Counted from the stretch's first letter, positions 1 to 8,321 are shown. The stretch is DNA of 64,000 bases from Flavobacterium pectinovorum (GCF_006438875.1 NZ_RCZH01000016.1:62897-126896), one strand, 5' to 3'. Numbers and translations are program-made. Notes: generated by a model from the letters alone, not told the origin.

Positions 1-657
1 CGAATATTTTGCAGTTGAAGCTAAAGTAGCAGATGAGTTACCATCAATTGTTAATACAGCATCTACAGAAGTAGGTAAATAAAACCAATCAATTACAGAA
101 GGAGCGTATTCCCATTTTTGAGTTTCGCTATTGTAATTCCAATCTCCATAGGTATCTATATTAGAGAATTTTATGTCAGAAGAAGTACTTTTAGACGATA
201 AAATGGCGTTGTTAGCAGTTTGAGATGCTTTTGCAGGAAAAACAAATTTTAATTCAGTTGTTGAAGCTGTTTTTATCCAGGTTTTGTTAGTATTATCCCA
301 AGTGTATATACCGTAAACGCCAGAAATGTTTAAAACTTCTTCTACACCATTATCACTTTTTCCATCAAAAAGATCGATGTGCTTAAGGCTAAATAAACGT
401 CCTAAGTTTTGAATTGCCTCAATAGCACCAGAACTTTTTGATTTGTCCAATTGAACCAGGATATCATTAGCTTCAGTTTCTAATTTAATTTTTTGATCTG
501 CAGGAGCTAATTTAGAATAAGGCTGCTTAACAATATTTGCAATTTGTTCTGCTAATGTTTGTTCTGCAGTTGGTTCGTCTTTTGAACTGTCGTCACTAGA
601 ACATGAGATTGTCAGTTGAGAAACAACTAATGATAATAAAAGGAATTTTTTAATCAT
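1..657 (-). CDS. putative secreted lipoprotein, 3' end outside window
   Basis: The gene reads leftward and runs off the window; 219 codons are visible without a stop. The start at 657 gives MIKKFLLLSLVVSQLTISC followed by SSDDSS, a classic lipoprotein signal peptide with Cys19 at the end of the lipobox and a flexible Ser/Asp linker. The acidic residues just after the cysteine suit a Bacteroidota lipoprotein export signal. The rest shows a helical, Lys/Glu-rich part (about residues 30-90), then a stretch rich in Trp, Asn and Thr that suggests beta structure (for example GVYGIYTWDN and YGDWNYNSET). I recognise no family. It is probably anchored to the outer membrane; the function is unknown. 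Confidence 0.75.
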   Translation of the reverse strand, partial: MIKKFLLLSLVVSQLTISCSSDDSSKDEPTAEQTLAEQIANIVKQPYSKLAPADQKIKLETEANDILVQLDKSKSSGAIEAIQNLGRLFSLKHIDLFDGKSDNGVEEVLNISGVYGIYTWDNTNKTWIKTASTTELKFVFPAKASQTANNAILSSKSTSSDIKFSNIDTYGDWNYNSETQKWEYAPSVIDWFYLPTSVDAVLTIDGNSSATLASTAKYS

Positions 658-839
658 GGTATGGTATTTAATTAATGGATTAAATCAAGTTTTTGATTTG
701 ATTTTTAAGCGTGCAAGATACTTTGCTAAATTTTAATATGCATACGGGAAACCGTAAAGGAGTAAGTTTTTTGTATAAAAAATAAGATTAAAAAGAAACC
801 CATAGAGTTTGTTCTTTATAGATTGACAGATTTGTTTTT

Positions 840-847
840 TACCTTTG
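840..847 (+). promoter_or_regulatory. -7 promoter box TACCTTTG
   Basis: This is an exact match to the Bacteroidota -7 consensus TAnnTTTG, 28 nt before the start of the esterase gene. No TTG at the usual 17-23 nt spacing was found upstream, so the call rests on the -7 box and its position. Confidence 0.5.
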
Positions 848-875
848 CATTATATTTTCAAAAATCAAAGCTCAA

Positions 876-1640
876 ATGTTATACTCAAAAATAGAAGGCG
901 AAGGAAAACCATTTATCATCATGCACGGATTTCTGGGTATGTCTGATAACTGGAAAACACTTGCCGGACAATATGTTGATGCCGGATTTCAGGTACATAT
1001 TTTAGATTTACGCAATCACGGCCGCAGTTTTCATTCAGACGAATGGAGTTATGAAGCCATGGTACAAGACGTGTTTGAATATTGTCAGGCCAATCAATTA
1101 AATAAAATAGATATTCTGGGACATTCGATGGGCGGAAAAGTAGCAATGCTTTTTGCAACCACACATCCTGAAATTGTAGACAAATTGATTGTGGCAGATA
1201 TTGGTCCAAAAGCCTACAAACAACATCATCAGGATATTTTGGCAGGTTTAAACGCAGTTGATTTCTCCGTAAAACCAAGCCGAAACGATGTCGAAGCAAT
1301 TGTTGCACAATATGTCCCTGATTTTGGAACACGCCAGTTTTTGTTGAAAAACCTATATTGGAAAGAACCGGGACAATTGGCTTTTAGATTTAATCTGGAA
1401 GTTTTCAATAATAATCTTGATGCTATTGGTAAAGCTTTGGCAGATGATTTAGTTTTCAATAAGCCAACTTTATTTATTAGAGGCGGAGAATCAGGATATA
1501 TATTAGATGCAGAATTTGACAACATCCGTAAGCATTTTCCAGATGTTCGTTTCGAAACCATTCCGAATGCAGGACATTGGCTTCATGCCGAAAATCCTAA
1601 AATGTTTTTTGAATTGACAACTGAATTTTTAAAAGAGTAG
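876..1640 (+). CDS. alpha/beta hydrolase (esterase, YbfF-like)
   Basis: A 254-residue single-domain alpha/beta hydrolase. The HGF motif at residues 17-19 can form the oxyanion hole, GHSMGG at 82-87 holds the nucleophile Ser84, and GHWLHAENP near 233 supplies the catalytic His. The overall pattern (MHGFLGMSDNW, then DLRNHGRS) matches the YbfF family of short acyl-ester hydrolases. There is no signal peptide, so it should be cytoplasmic. It stands alone, with its own -7 box and a lipoprotein gene pointing away upstream. The substrate cannot be read from the sequence. Confidence 0.88.
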   Translation: MLYSKIEGEGKPFIIMHGFLGMSDNWKTLAGQYVDAGFQVHILDLRNHGRSFHSDEWSYEAMVQDVFEYCQANQLNKIDILGHSMGGKVAMLFATTHPEIVDKLIVADIGPKAYKQHHQDILAGLNAVDFSVKPSRNDVEAIVAQYVPDFGTRQFLLKNLYWKEPGQLAFRFNLEVFNNNLDAIGKALADDLVFNKPTLFIRGGESGYILDAEFDNIRKHFPDVRFETIPNAGHWLHAENPKMFFELTTEFLKE

Positions 1641-1796
1641 TTTTAATGATGTCACGCAGATCAAAAAAGATTTAAGCTGATTCTCGCATATCTTTTTTAC
1701 AACTTTAAAATAAATCTGCTATATCTGCGTGAAATAAAAAACACTTTTAATACAGTATAAAATTTAGTACTTTTATTAAAACTTTAAATTAAAAAT

Positions 1797-2141
1797 ATGA
1801 ACTTCTTACTCAGACTTCTTGTAACCGCAGCTTTGGTTTTGTTAATTGCTAACTTTTTGCCAGGTGTTCACGTTGCCAGTTTTGCTACAGCCGTAATCGT
1901 TGCAGTGGTTTTAGGATTACTAAATCTTTTCATAAAACCAATATTAGTAATCCTGACTTTACCGGTAACCGTTATTACATTAGGATTGTTTTTATTGGTA
2001 ATTAATGCAATAATAATTTTGTTGTGTACCAATATAGTTAGAGGTTTTGCAGTAGATACATTCTGGACCGCATTGTTCTTTAGTATCATATTGTCTATCC
2101 TTCAGTCTATTACATACAAAATACTAGGAGACGATAAATAA
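1797..2141 (+). CDS. phage holin family 4 (YvlD-like) membrane protein
   Basis: A 114-residue, very hydrophobic protein with four predicted membrane helices (about 4-22, 27-47, 52-74 and 86-108). The pattern LLRLLVTAALVLLIANFLPGV, then GLLNLFIKPILVILTLPVTVITLGLFLLVINA is typical of the four-TM 'phage holin 4_2' superfamily (E. coli/Bacillus YvlD). Despite the name, these are chromosomal membrane proteins in most bacteria and nothing here suggests a phage. In some bacteria such genes belong to envelope-stress regulons; no such link is visible here. Confidence 0.85.
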   Translation: MNFLLRLLVTAALVLLIANFLPGVHVASFATAVIVAVVLGLLNLFIKPILVILTLPVTVITLGLFLLVINAIIILLCTNIVRGFAVDTFWTALFFSIILSILQSITYKILGDDK

Positions 2142-2194
2142 ATCTAAAAAATAAAGGAGGATTAAAACGTCTTCAAATACAATAGATTAAAAAC

Positions 2195-2225
2195 TTGGTT
2201 GGGTTGCAAAAATTTTATAATTTTG
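2195..2225 (+). promoter_or_regulatory. tig promoter, TTG-N20-TAATTTTG
   Basis: TTG at 2195-2197 and TAATTTTG at 2218-2225 are 20 nt apart, a full Flavobacterium-type promoter. A 13-bp inverted repeat (2199-2211 with 2221-2233, arms TTGGGTTGCAAAA and TTTTGCAACCCAA) overlaps the -7 box, so the same bases may also form the terminator of the upstream gene or an operator. Confidence 0.6.
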
Positions 2226-2259
2226 CAACCCAATTTTATTATGTAAATTAAAGAAGAAG

Positions 2260-3582
2260 ATGGATATCAAAAGAGTAGCAATAGATGCTGTGAATGAAAC
2301 GATCGTAATGACAGTTGTTCACATGGATTATAAAGGTCAGGTGGCAAAAAGAATAAACGAAAAAATGCCATTGGCAACCGTTAAAGGTTTTAGAAAAGGT
2401 CAGGTACCAAAAGATCTTGTTGAAAAACAATACGGAAAATCAATTAAGCAAGAAGAAGTTCAAAAAGTTGTTGATTTGGCTTTAGAGCGTTTCGTTCAAT
2501 CTGAAAGATTAAATCTTTTAGGAACTCCACTTGCTAAAGAAAACGAAAATTTTGATTGGGATGCTGAAGAACTAACTTTCGAATACGAAATTGGTTTAGT
2601 TCCAAACTTCGAAATTGATTTAGAAGCAAAAAATAATATCGTAAAATATATCGTTACTGCTGATGATAAATTAATCGACGGACAAGTAGAACGTATCCAA
2701 AAACAATTTGGAAAAGCAATTCCACAAGAAGTTGTGTCTGCAGATTCTGATTTGACAGGAACTTTCTCAAACGAAGAAAAAGCGATCAACAATACAACTA
2801 CAATTTCTGTATCTACTTTCAACAAAGCTGCAGGTGATAAATTCATCGGTAAAAAAGTTGGAGATGTTGTTACAGTAAGCACAAAAGGTTTATTCGAAGA
2901 CGATCACCAATTAATGGATTACCTTCAAGTAGGTCATGATGACGTTCACGGTTTAGATGTCGAAGTAAACTTTACTATCGAAGCAATCAACGGAGCTGAA
3001 TTGGCAGAATTAAACCAGGATTTATTTGATAAACTTTTTGGTGAAGGAAAAGTAGCTTCTTTAGAAGATTTGAAATCTAAAATTAAAGAAGATGCAGAAG
3101 CTCAATTCGCACAACAAGCAGATCAAAAATTATTGTTAGACGTTCAGGATTTCTTGATCGAAAGCACAAAATTTGATTTACCTTCTGAATTCCTTAAAAA
3201 ATGGTTGCAAACTGTTGGAGAGAAAAAACTTTCTGCAGAAGAAGCTGAAGTTGAATACGCAAGATCTGAAAGAGGATTACGTTTTCAATTAATCGAAGGA
3301 AAAGCAATGGCTCAAAGCAATATCCAAATTACATTTGAAGATTTGAAATCTTTTACAACAAAAGCGATCAGACAACAAATGGCACAATTTGGTCAAACAA
3401 ATCCAACTGACGAAGAAGTTCAGGGAATTGTGGCTAGAGTTTTATCTAACCAGGACGAAGTAAAAAAACTTTCTGAGCAAGTAGTTGCTGAGAAATTGTT
3501 AGAAGTGTTTAAAGAAAAAGCAAATCCAACAACTAAAGAAGTAACTTACGAAGAATTTATTGCTGCTTCATACGGAGAATAA
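2260..3582 (+). CDS. tig: trigger factor (ribosome-associated chaperone)
   Basis: 440 residues, the usual length for Bacteroidota trigger factor. The ribosome-docking signature is present as GFRKGQVP at residues 43-50 (canonical GFRxGKVP). It is followed by a long acidic middle domain and a helical C-terminal arm rich in Glu, Lys and Gln. Trigger factor binds at the ribosomal exit tunnel and shields nascent chains; it acts in the cytosol. The order tig - clpP - clpX is widely conserved in bacteria and supports the call. The gene ends in a strong intrinsic terminator, so it is probably transcribed apart from clpP. Confidence 0.95.
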   Translation: MDIKRVAIDAVNETIVMTVVHMDYKGQVAKRINEKMPLATVKGFRKGQVPKDLVEKQYGKSIKQEEVQKVVDLALERFVQSERLNLLGTPLAKENENFDWDAEELTFEYEIGLVPNFEIDLEAKNNIVKYIVTADDKLIDGQVERIQKQFGKAIPQEVVSADSDLTGTFSNEEKAINNTTTISVSTFNKAAGDKFIGKKVGDVVTVSTKGLFEDDHQLMDYLQVGHDDVHGLDVEVNFTIEAINGAELAELNQDLFDKLFGEGKVASLEDLKSKIKEDAEAQFAQQADQKLLLDVQDFLIESTKFDLPSEFLKKWLQTVGEKKLSAEEAEVEYARSERGLRFQLIEGKAMAQSNIQITFEDLKSFTTKAIRQQMAQFGQTNPTDEEVQGIVARVLSNQDEVKKLSEQVVAEKLLEVFKEKANPTTKEVTYEEFIAASYGE

Positions 3583-3605
3583 TTTCTAAAACAATAAGTA
3601 TATTG

Positions 3606-3640
3606 GAGCGTCAGGAAGTTTTTTCCTGACGCTCTTTTGT
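3606..3640 (+). terminator. intrinsic terminator after tig
   Basis: A perfect 12-bp stem (GAGCGTCAGGAA with TTCCTGACGCTC), a 5-nt loop and a TTTTG tail lie 24 nt after the tig stop. The rest of the 327-nt gap before clpP shows no gene I would accept. Confidence 0.9.
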
Positions 3641-3909
3641 TTTAATTTATTTTTGATTACTTTTCAGAAGCTAATCCAGCTATTCGTTACAAGTTTTTTC
3701 TTCCGTTTAAGTTTTTTAAATTCTTGCAAGAGCTTCTTCCAGTCGCTTTCCAAGAATAAAAAAACTAAAAAAAGGAATTCAAAAAGCTTTTCACTGCTAT
3801 CTGGGCTAGAAATAAGACAAATTGGCATTCTTTATAAAAAGGTATGAACTTTGTTTTATTCGTTTAAGTCACTTTCAGACTTAGATTTTCAAACTTTTAA
3901 ACTAAAAAT

Positions 3910-4584
3910 ATGAACTACGGTAAAGAATTCAAAAAATTTGCTACAAAGCACCAAGGAGTAAACGCAATGTACTACGACAAAATCGTAGCTGCAATGAATC
4001 CAACAAACATGACTCCATACATTATTGAAGAACGTCAGTTGAATATTTCTCAATTAGACGTTTTTTCAAGATTAATGATGGACAGAATTATCTTTTTAGG
4101 AACAGGTATCGACGATCAAATCGCAAATATCGTTCAGGCACAGTTATTATTTTTAGAAAGTGCTGATGCATCAAAAGATATTCAAATTTATCTAAATTCT
4201 CCTGGAGGAAGCGTTTACGCAGGATTAGGAATTTACGATACCATGCAATATATCAAACCAGACGTAGCGACAATTTGTACCGGTATGGCAGCTTCAATGG
4301 GAGCAGTTTTATTATGTGCAGGAGCAGCAGGAAAACGTTCGGCTTTGCCACATTCAAGAGTAATGATTCACCAGCCATCAGGAGGAGCACAAGGTGTTGC
4401 AACAGATATGGAAATCAACTTACGCGAAATGTTGAAACTGAAAGATGAATTATACAACATCATCTCTCAGCATTCAGGACAAACTTTTGACAAAGTGCAC
4501 AAAGACAGTGAGCGTGATTACTGGATGAAAGCAGACGAAGCTAAAGAATACGGAATGATTGATGAAGTATTAAGAAGAAGCTAA
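3910..4584 (+). CDS. clpP: ATP-dependent Clp protease proteolytic subunit
   Basis: 224 residues. The catalytic triad is Ser129 (in GMAASMGA), His154 (in MIHQPSGG) and Asp203 (in SERDYW); the spacings of 25 and 49 residues equal those of E. coli ClpP. The N-terminal 30 residues before MTPYIIEE would be a propeptide or an extended start; an internal Met at residue 20 or 34 is an alternative initiation site. ClpP forms the barrel protease that degrades proteins fed by ClpX, encoded next to it. Its own terminator-free gap of 175 nt separates it from clpX. Confidence 0.96.
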   Translation: MNYGKEFKKFATKHQGVNAMYYDKIVAAMNPTNMTPYIIEERQLNISQLDVFSRLMMDRIIFLGTGIDDQIANIVQAQLLFLESADASKDIQIYLNSPGGSVYAGLGIYDTMQYIKPDVATICTGMAASMGAVLLCAGAAGKRSALPHSRVMIHQPSGGAQGVATDMEINLREMLKLKDELYNIISQHSGQTFDKVHKDSERDYWMKADEAKEYGMIDEVLRRS

Positions 4585-4730
4585 TTTTTTTAAGGTTCAA
4601 AGTTGCAAAGGGACTAAGGTTCTGAGGTTTTTTAACTTGCGATTTTGAAATTTAAAGAAATGATAAAAAAAATATAAGTTAATAGGTTGCTAAGTTTTTG
4701 AGGTTTTAGTGATAAATCTCAGAAACTTAC

Positions 4731-4738
4731 TAACTTTG
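4731..4738 (+). promoter_or_regulatory. -7 box TAACTTTG before clpX
   Basis: An exact TAnnTTTG match 21 nt before the clpX start codon suggests that clpX has its own promoter in addition to any read-through from clpP. No -33 TTG at proper spacing was seen. Confidence 0.5.
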
Positions 4739-4759
4739 CAGCTTAGTAACTAAAGAAGA

Positions 4760-5992
4760 ATGGCTAAAGTAGTATTAGAATGTTCGTTTTGTGGAAGAAA
4801 AAAGCCAGAAACCAATTTATTAATTGCTGGTATTAATGCACATATCTGTGATAAGTGTATTGAACAAGCACACGGAATTGTATTAGAAGAATTAAAATCA
4901 AGCGGAAGCGCGAAACTTGTTGGGGACTTAATTTTAAAGAAACCAAAAGAGATAAGAGCTTTCTTAGATCAATACGTAATTGGTCAGGATCAGACAAAAA
5001 AAGTAATGTCTGTTGCAGTTTACAATCACTACAAACGTTTAATGCAACAGCAATTAGACGACGAAGTAGAGATTGAAAAAAGTAACATCATTATGGTTGG
5101 TCAAACCGGAACCGGAAAAACATTAGTAGCAAAAACAATTGCAAAAATGTTAGACGTTCCTTTGGCAATTGTTGATGCTACCGTACTTACAGAAGCAGGT
5201 TATGTTGGTGAAGATGTCGAAAGTATTTTGACACGTTTACTGCAAGCTGCAGATTATGATGTAACCAAAGCCGAAAGAGGAATCGTTTTTATTGATGAAA
5301 TTGACAAAATTGCCCGTAAGAGCGATAATCCATCAATAACTCGTGACGTTTCTGGTGAAGGCGTGCAACAAGCTTTATTGAAACTACTAGAAGGAACAGT
5401 TGTAAACGTGCCGCCAAAAGGAGGACGTAAACATCCCGACCAGAAATTTGTTGAGGTAAATACTCAAAACATCCTGTTTATTGCAGGTGGAGCTTTTGAT
5501 GGAATTGAACGTATTATTTCGAAACGTTTAAACCGTCAGGCAGTTGGATATTCAACTTCTAAAAATGTAGATAACATTGACAAAGACAATTTATTGCAGT
5601 ATATTATTCCAAAAGATATTAAAGATTTTGGTTTGATTCCGGAGATAATTGGTCGTTTGCCGGTTTTGACACACATGAATCCTTTAGACCGAGAAACATT
5701 GCGTGCAATTTTGACACAGCCTAAAAATGCGTTAATCAAACAATATCAAAAATTATTCTTAATGGATGATGTTGAATTTAATATTTCAGACGAAGCATTG
5801 GATTTTATTGTTGACAAAGCACTAGAATACAAATTAGGAGCACGTGGATTGCGCTCATTATGCGAAGCCATCTTAACAGATGCGATGTATGAACTGCCAA
5901 GTTCAGACGATAAAGTTTTGTCAATCGATAAAGATTACGCAAAACATACTTTAAATAAAAATTTATTGAAGAAATTAGAAATTGCTTCTTAA
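4760..5992 (+). CDS. clpX: ATP-dependent Clp protease ATP-binding subunit ClpX
   Basis: 410 residues. The N-terminal zinc-binding domain has Cys8, Cys11, Cys30 and Cys33. Walker A is GQTGTGKT at 114-121 (most ClpX have GPTGSGKT), the pore loop is GYVG at 147-150, Walker B is VFIDE at 176-180, and GARGLRS is the sensor-2 region near the C-terminus. The RKH-type loop appears as GGRKHPDQK. ClpX unfolds tagged or folded proteins and threads them into ClpP. Two consecutive hairpins follow the stop codon. Confidence 0.97.
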   Translation: MAKVVLECSFCGRKKPETNLLIAGINAHICDKCIEQAHGIVLEELKSSGSAKLVGDLILKKPKEIRAFLDQYVIGQDQTKKVMSVAVYNHYKRLMQQQLDDEVEIEKSNIIMVGQTGTGKTLVAKTIAKMLDVPLAIVDATVLTEAGYVGEDVESILTRLLQAADYDVTKAERGIVFIDEIDKIARKSDNPSITRDVSGEGVQQALLKLLEGTVVNVPPKGGRKHPDQKFVEVNTQNILFIAGGAFDGIERIISKRLNRQAVGYSTSKNVDNIDKDNLLQYIIPKDIKDFGLIPEIIGRLPVLTHMNPLDRETLRAILTQPKNALIKQYQKLFLMDDVEFNISDEALDFIVDKALEYKLGARGLRSLCEAILTDAMYELPSSDDKVLSIDKDYAKHTLNKNLLKKLEIAS

Positions 5993-6003
5993 ATCTTGAT
6001 ATT

Positions 6004-6034
6004 ACTTTGTCAAAGTTCAAAACTTTGACAAAGT
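6004..6034 (+). terminator. first hairpin after clpX
   Basis: A perfect 14-bp stem (6004-6017 with 6021-6034, ACTTTGTCAAAGTT arm) with a 3-nt loop, starting 11 nt after the clpX stop and lacking a U-tract. It directly precedes a true terminator, so it may instead protect or process the 3' end. Confidence 0.55.
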
Positions 6035-6040
6035 TTACTT

Positions 6041-6074
6041 AAAACCTGTTCATTTAGTTGAACAGGTTTTTTTA
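6041..6074 (+). terminator. intrinsic terminator after clpX
   Basis: The 12-bp stem AAAACCTGTTCA / TGAACAGGTTTT (6041-6052 with 6059-6070) has a 6-nt loop and is followed by T residues. Confidence 0.88.
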
Positions 6075-6122
6075 TGCTTTTTTTAGTATTATTTCTATTT
6101 CCATTTTATGTAAATTGTGACT

Positions 6123-6797
6123 ATGAAAAGAATGTTATTCGCCCTAAGTTTTGTGTTGTTTTTATCCTGTAATAAGAATAAAGATGTTTTAGCAGCAAAT
6201 GTTTCTAAAGCCGAAAAAGCAAAACAAATTACTTCTGGAGAAAAACCTCGCAACGAAATCAGAGACATTGATTACAGTACATATTACAAAGAAGCACAAC
6301 AATATTGCAAAAAAAATAATCTAAATCAAGATCAGTTTTTTCTGATTGATTTAGGCGTTCATTCTGGTTTGAAAAGGTTTTTCGTTTATGATCTTAAAAA
6401 AGACAAAGTTTTAAAATCATATATGGTAAGTCATGGTTGCGGAGATAATAAATGGAATGCAACGATGTCAAAAGAGAATGCACCAATAAGTAATGACTTT
6501 GACTCACATTGTTCTTCTATTGGTAAATTTGTGATTTTAGATCGTGGCGTAAGTCAATGGGGAATTAAAGTGAATTATGTATTGCAGGGAAAAGAGAAAT
6601 CAAATTCAAATGCTCAGAATCGCGCCATAGTTTTACATTCCTGGGAAGCAATTTCAAGCAATGAAATTTATCCAGAAGGAACTCCTGAAGGTTGGGGATG
6701 TCCAGCAGTTTCCAATGAAAGTATGAAAGAAATAGATGGTATTTTAAAACAAAATAAAAATGTCCTGATGTGGATTATTAAATCTGATAGTAATTAG
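6123..6797 (+). CDS. L,D-transpeptidase catalytic domain lipoprotein (YkuD_2 type)
   Basis: I chose ATG 6123 over an in-frame GTG at 6117 because it gives a clean lipoprotein signal, MKRMLFALSFVLFLSC, with the lipid Cys at 16. The 224-residue protein then shows the blocks of the murein L,D-transpeptidase family PF13645: LGVHSGLKRFFVYDL, SHGCGDNKW, SIGKFVI, IVLHSW (His172) and GWGCPAVS, whose Cys193 is the likely nucleophile. Such enzymes cross-link or trim peptidoglycan stem peptides in the periplasm. The family is less studied than classical YkuD enzymes, so the precise reaction is inferred. Confidence 0.85.
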   Translation: MKRMLFALSFVLFLSCNKNKDVLAANVSKAEKAKQITSGEKPRNEIRDIDYSTYYKEAQQYCKKNNLNQDQFFLIDLGVHSGLKRFFVYDLKKDKVLKSYMVSHGCGDNKWNATMSKENAPISNDFDSHCSSIGKFVILDRGVSQWGIKVNYVLQGKEKSNSNAQNRAIVLHSWEAISSNEIYPEGTPEGWGCPAVSNESMKEIDGILKQNKNVLMWIIKSDSN

Positions 6798-6825
6798 CTG
6801 TAATTTTTATTTTATTCAGTTTTCG

Positions 6826-6833
6826 TATCTTTA
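6826..6833 (+). promoter_or_regulatory. probable -7 box TATCTTTA
   Basis: Seven of eight positions fit TAnnTTTG, 26 nt before the start of the 43-residue ORF at 6860. It is the main support for that ORF being expressed. Confidence 0.4.
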
Positions 6834-6859
6834 TGTTATAACTATTAAAACTATGCGTT

Positions 6860-6991
6860 ATGAATGAAGCTATTGAGGATTCTCAGGGACATATACTTCT
6901 TTGGCAAATCATAAATATAATTGGTTTAATAATCATTATATATGTATTGTATTTGCTAATTAAGTTTTTAAGAAATAAATATAAAAAGTAA
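6860..6991 (+). CDS. small single-pass membrane protein (43 aa)
   Basis: ATG at 6860 opens a 43-codon frame ending in TAA. The product begins MNEAIEDSQGHILLWQ, then has a solid hydrophobic helix (about residues 13-34: IINIIGLIIIIYVLYLLI) and a basic tail (KFLRNKYKK). This acidic N-terminus, one TM helix and basic C-terminus is the usual build of bacterial small membrane proteins; topology rules would place the C-terminus in the cytoplasm. A good -7 box lies just upstream and a large hairpin downstream. I recognise no family. The alternative is a chance ORF, but the composition argues against that. Confidence 0.55.
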   Translation: MNEAIEDSQGHILLWQIINIIGLIIIIYVLYLLIKFLRNKYKK

Positions 6992-7010
6992 AAACGATAA
7001 AAATAAAATT

Positions 7011-7213
7011 AAAAAGTCCCGATTTTAATCCTATCATTTAGACACAAATATTATAAATGAATTTTGAACACGAATTTCACTAATTATCACTAATTCAGTT
7101 TGTGAAATTAATTTCACAAACTGAATTAACCAGTTAAAATTTGTGCTAATTTGTGAAATTAGTGTTTGTTTTGTACTTGTGTCCAGACGGTAGGAATTTA
7201 ATCGGGACTTTTT
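7011..7213. repeat. nested 203-bp inverted repeat with a 38-bp perfect palindrome
   Basis: The outer arms (AAAAAGTCCCGATT at 7011 and its complement ending at 7213) enclose second-level arms with GACACAA and TTTCACTAAT-type sequence, and a perfect 38-bp palindrome at 7091-7128 centred on GTGAAATTAATTTCAC. The element abuts the glxA stop codon and follows the small ORF, so it can terminate both convergent transcripts. It has no coding content. Confidence 0.85.
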
Positions 7214-8179
7214 CTATTGCACTCTAAATTTCTCCCGATATTCAATAGGTTTCATTCCAACCATTTTGTAAAATACCTTTCTAAATGCTTTAGGATCATT
7301 ATACCCTGTTTTTTCGATAATTTCAGAAATCGAAAGCTGTGTTTGTTCCAGATATTTCTTAGAACTTTCGACTCTTATATTTTGTAAATATTCAATTGGC
7401 GGAATTCCTGTAACTTGCTTGAATCTTCGCGTCATATTTCTTGCGCTCGTTGGAATATCTTTTGTTATTTCTTCCAGTTTTTCAATGCTATGATATTGAC
7501 TTTCTATTTTTTGCTGCAGCATTGCAACCAAAGTATCATTGTGTAAATGATTCGGCCTAAAAGTGCTGAAATAGCTCTGTTTGTATCTGTTCAAATCAAT
7601 GGAGAAGATTTTTGCTATTTGAACCGCAATTTCGTTTCCGCAATATTTCTGAACTAAAAGAATCAGCAAATGAAATGTTGAGGTAGAACCGCCACTCGTA
7701 TATAAACTTCCATCAGCTGTTAAAGTTTCTTCGGGTTTTAGTTTCACCATGGGAAAAGCTTTTGTGAAAGCACTGCAAGCATCAACGTGAGTTGTTGCCA
7801 GTTTTTCGTTTAGTAAACCTGAAGCAGCAAACAAAAAAGCACCTGTGCAAAAACTGGCTAATTCGGCTCCGGATTTATGTTGTTTTTTTAACCACGGAAT
7901 AAAATTCTTATTCTTCGCGATCATTTCGCTCATATTGTCAGTCGTAAATGCCGGAATCAAAATCAAGTCCAAAAATTCATTTGAATCTTCAATAGAATTT
8001 ATATCATATCCAAATATTTGCTCCTGATCAATCTGTTCGACGGATTGAAAAACCATAATATCGAAAGGTTTTTCGGTTTCTTTACTCAGTTTATTAGCCG
8101 TTTCAAAGACTTCTAAGATTGCAGCTATACTCAGTAATTTATAATAATGCGGAACAATTAAACCTATTTTCTTACTCAT
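7214..8179 (-). CDS. GlxA-family transcriptional regulator (DJ-1/PfpI domain + AraC HTH)
   Basis: 321 residues. The N-terminal ~190 residues have the DJ-1/PfpI fold seen in amidase-like regulators (KIGLIVPHYYKLLSIAAILEVFETAN, then LASFCTGAFLFAASGLL, whose Cys sits at the nucleophile elbow position). The C-terminal ~100 residues are an AraC-type double helix-turn-helix (SARNMTRRFKQVTGIPPIEYLQNIRVESSKKYL and GYNDPKAFRKVFYKMVGMKPIEYREKF). It reads away from the VOC/SRPBCC cassette that starts 142 nt upstream and is its natural candidate regulator. The ligand is unknown. A -7 box sits in the shared intergenic region. Confidence 0.9.
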   Translation of the reverse strand: MSKKIGLIVPHYYKLLSIAAILEVFETANKLSKETEKPFDIMVFQSVEQIDQEQIFGYDINSIEDSNEFLDLILIPAFTTDNMSEMIAKNKNFIPWLKKQHKSGAELASFCTGAFLFAASGLLNEKLATTHVDACSAFTKAFPMVKLKPEETLTADGSLYTSGGSTSTFHLLILLVQKYCGNEIAVQIAKIFSIDLNRYKQSYFSTFRPNHLHNDTLVAMLQQKIESQYHSIEKLEEITKDIPTSARNMTRRFKQVTGIPPIEYLQNIRVESSKKYLEQTQLSISEIIEKTGYNDPKAFRKVFYKMVGMKPIEYREKFRVQ

Positions 8180-8212
8180 GGTTTTTGTTTTTTGGAAAAA
8201 TTAACAGACTTA

Positions 8213-8220
8213 CAAAAATA
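8213..8220 (-). promoter_or_regulatory. -7 box TATTTTTG for the GlxA-type regulator
   Basis: Read on the minus strand this is an exact TAnnTTTG, 34 nt before the start codon. It lies back to back with the plus-strand box at 8286, giving a divergent promoter pair. Confidence 0.45.
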
Positions 8221-8285
8221 AACAATTTGTCTTAAATGACCCTAAAGATGACTTTTAAAGTAGCTTAAGCTTAATGTTAATAATC

Positions 8286-8293
8286 TAACTTTG
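8286..8293 (+). promoter_or_regulatory. -7 box TAACTTTG for the VOC/SRPBCC cassette
   Basis: Exact TAnnTTTG match 29 nt before the first VOC gene. It can drive the following six small genes, which are separated by short gaps without strong terminators until 11206. Confidence 0.5.
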
Positions 8294-8321
8294 TCTTAAT
8301 AATTTGTAATTTTATATAAAA

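Noticed and set aside
1797..2141. Phage holin as a sign of a prophage
   Set aside because: The family name is historical; no other phage genes are present and the neighbours are housekeeping genes.
3653..3847. 64-codon open frame between tig and clpP
   Set aside because: It follows the tig terminator and has biased composition (runs of Phe, Lys, Ser), with no promoter or family resemblance; it looks like a chance frame in AT-rich DNA.
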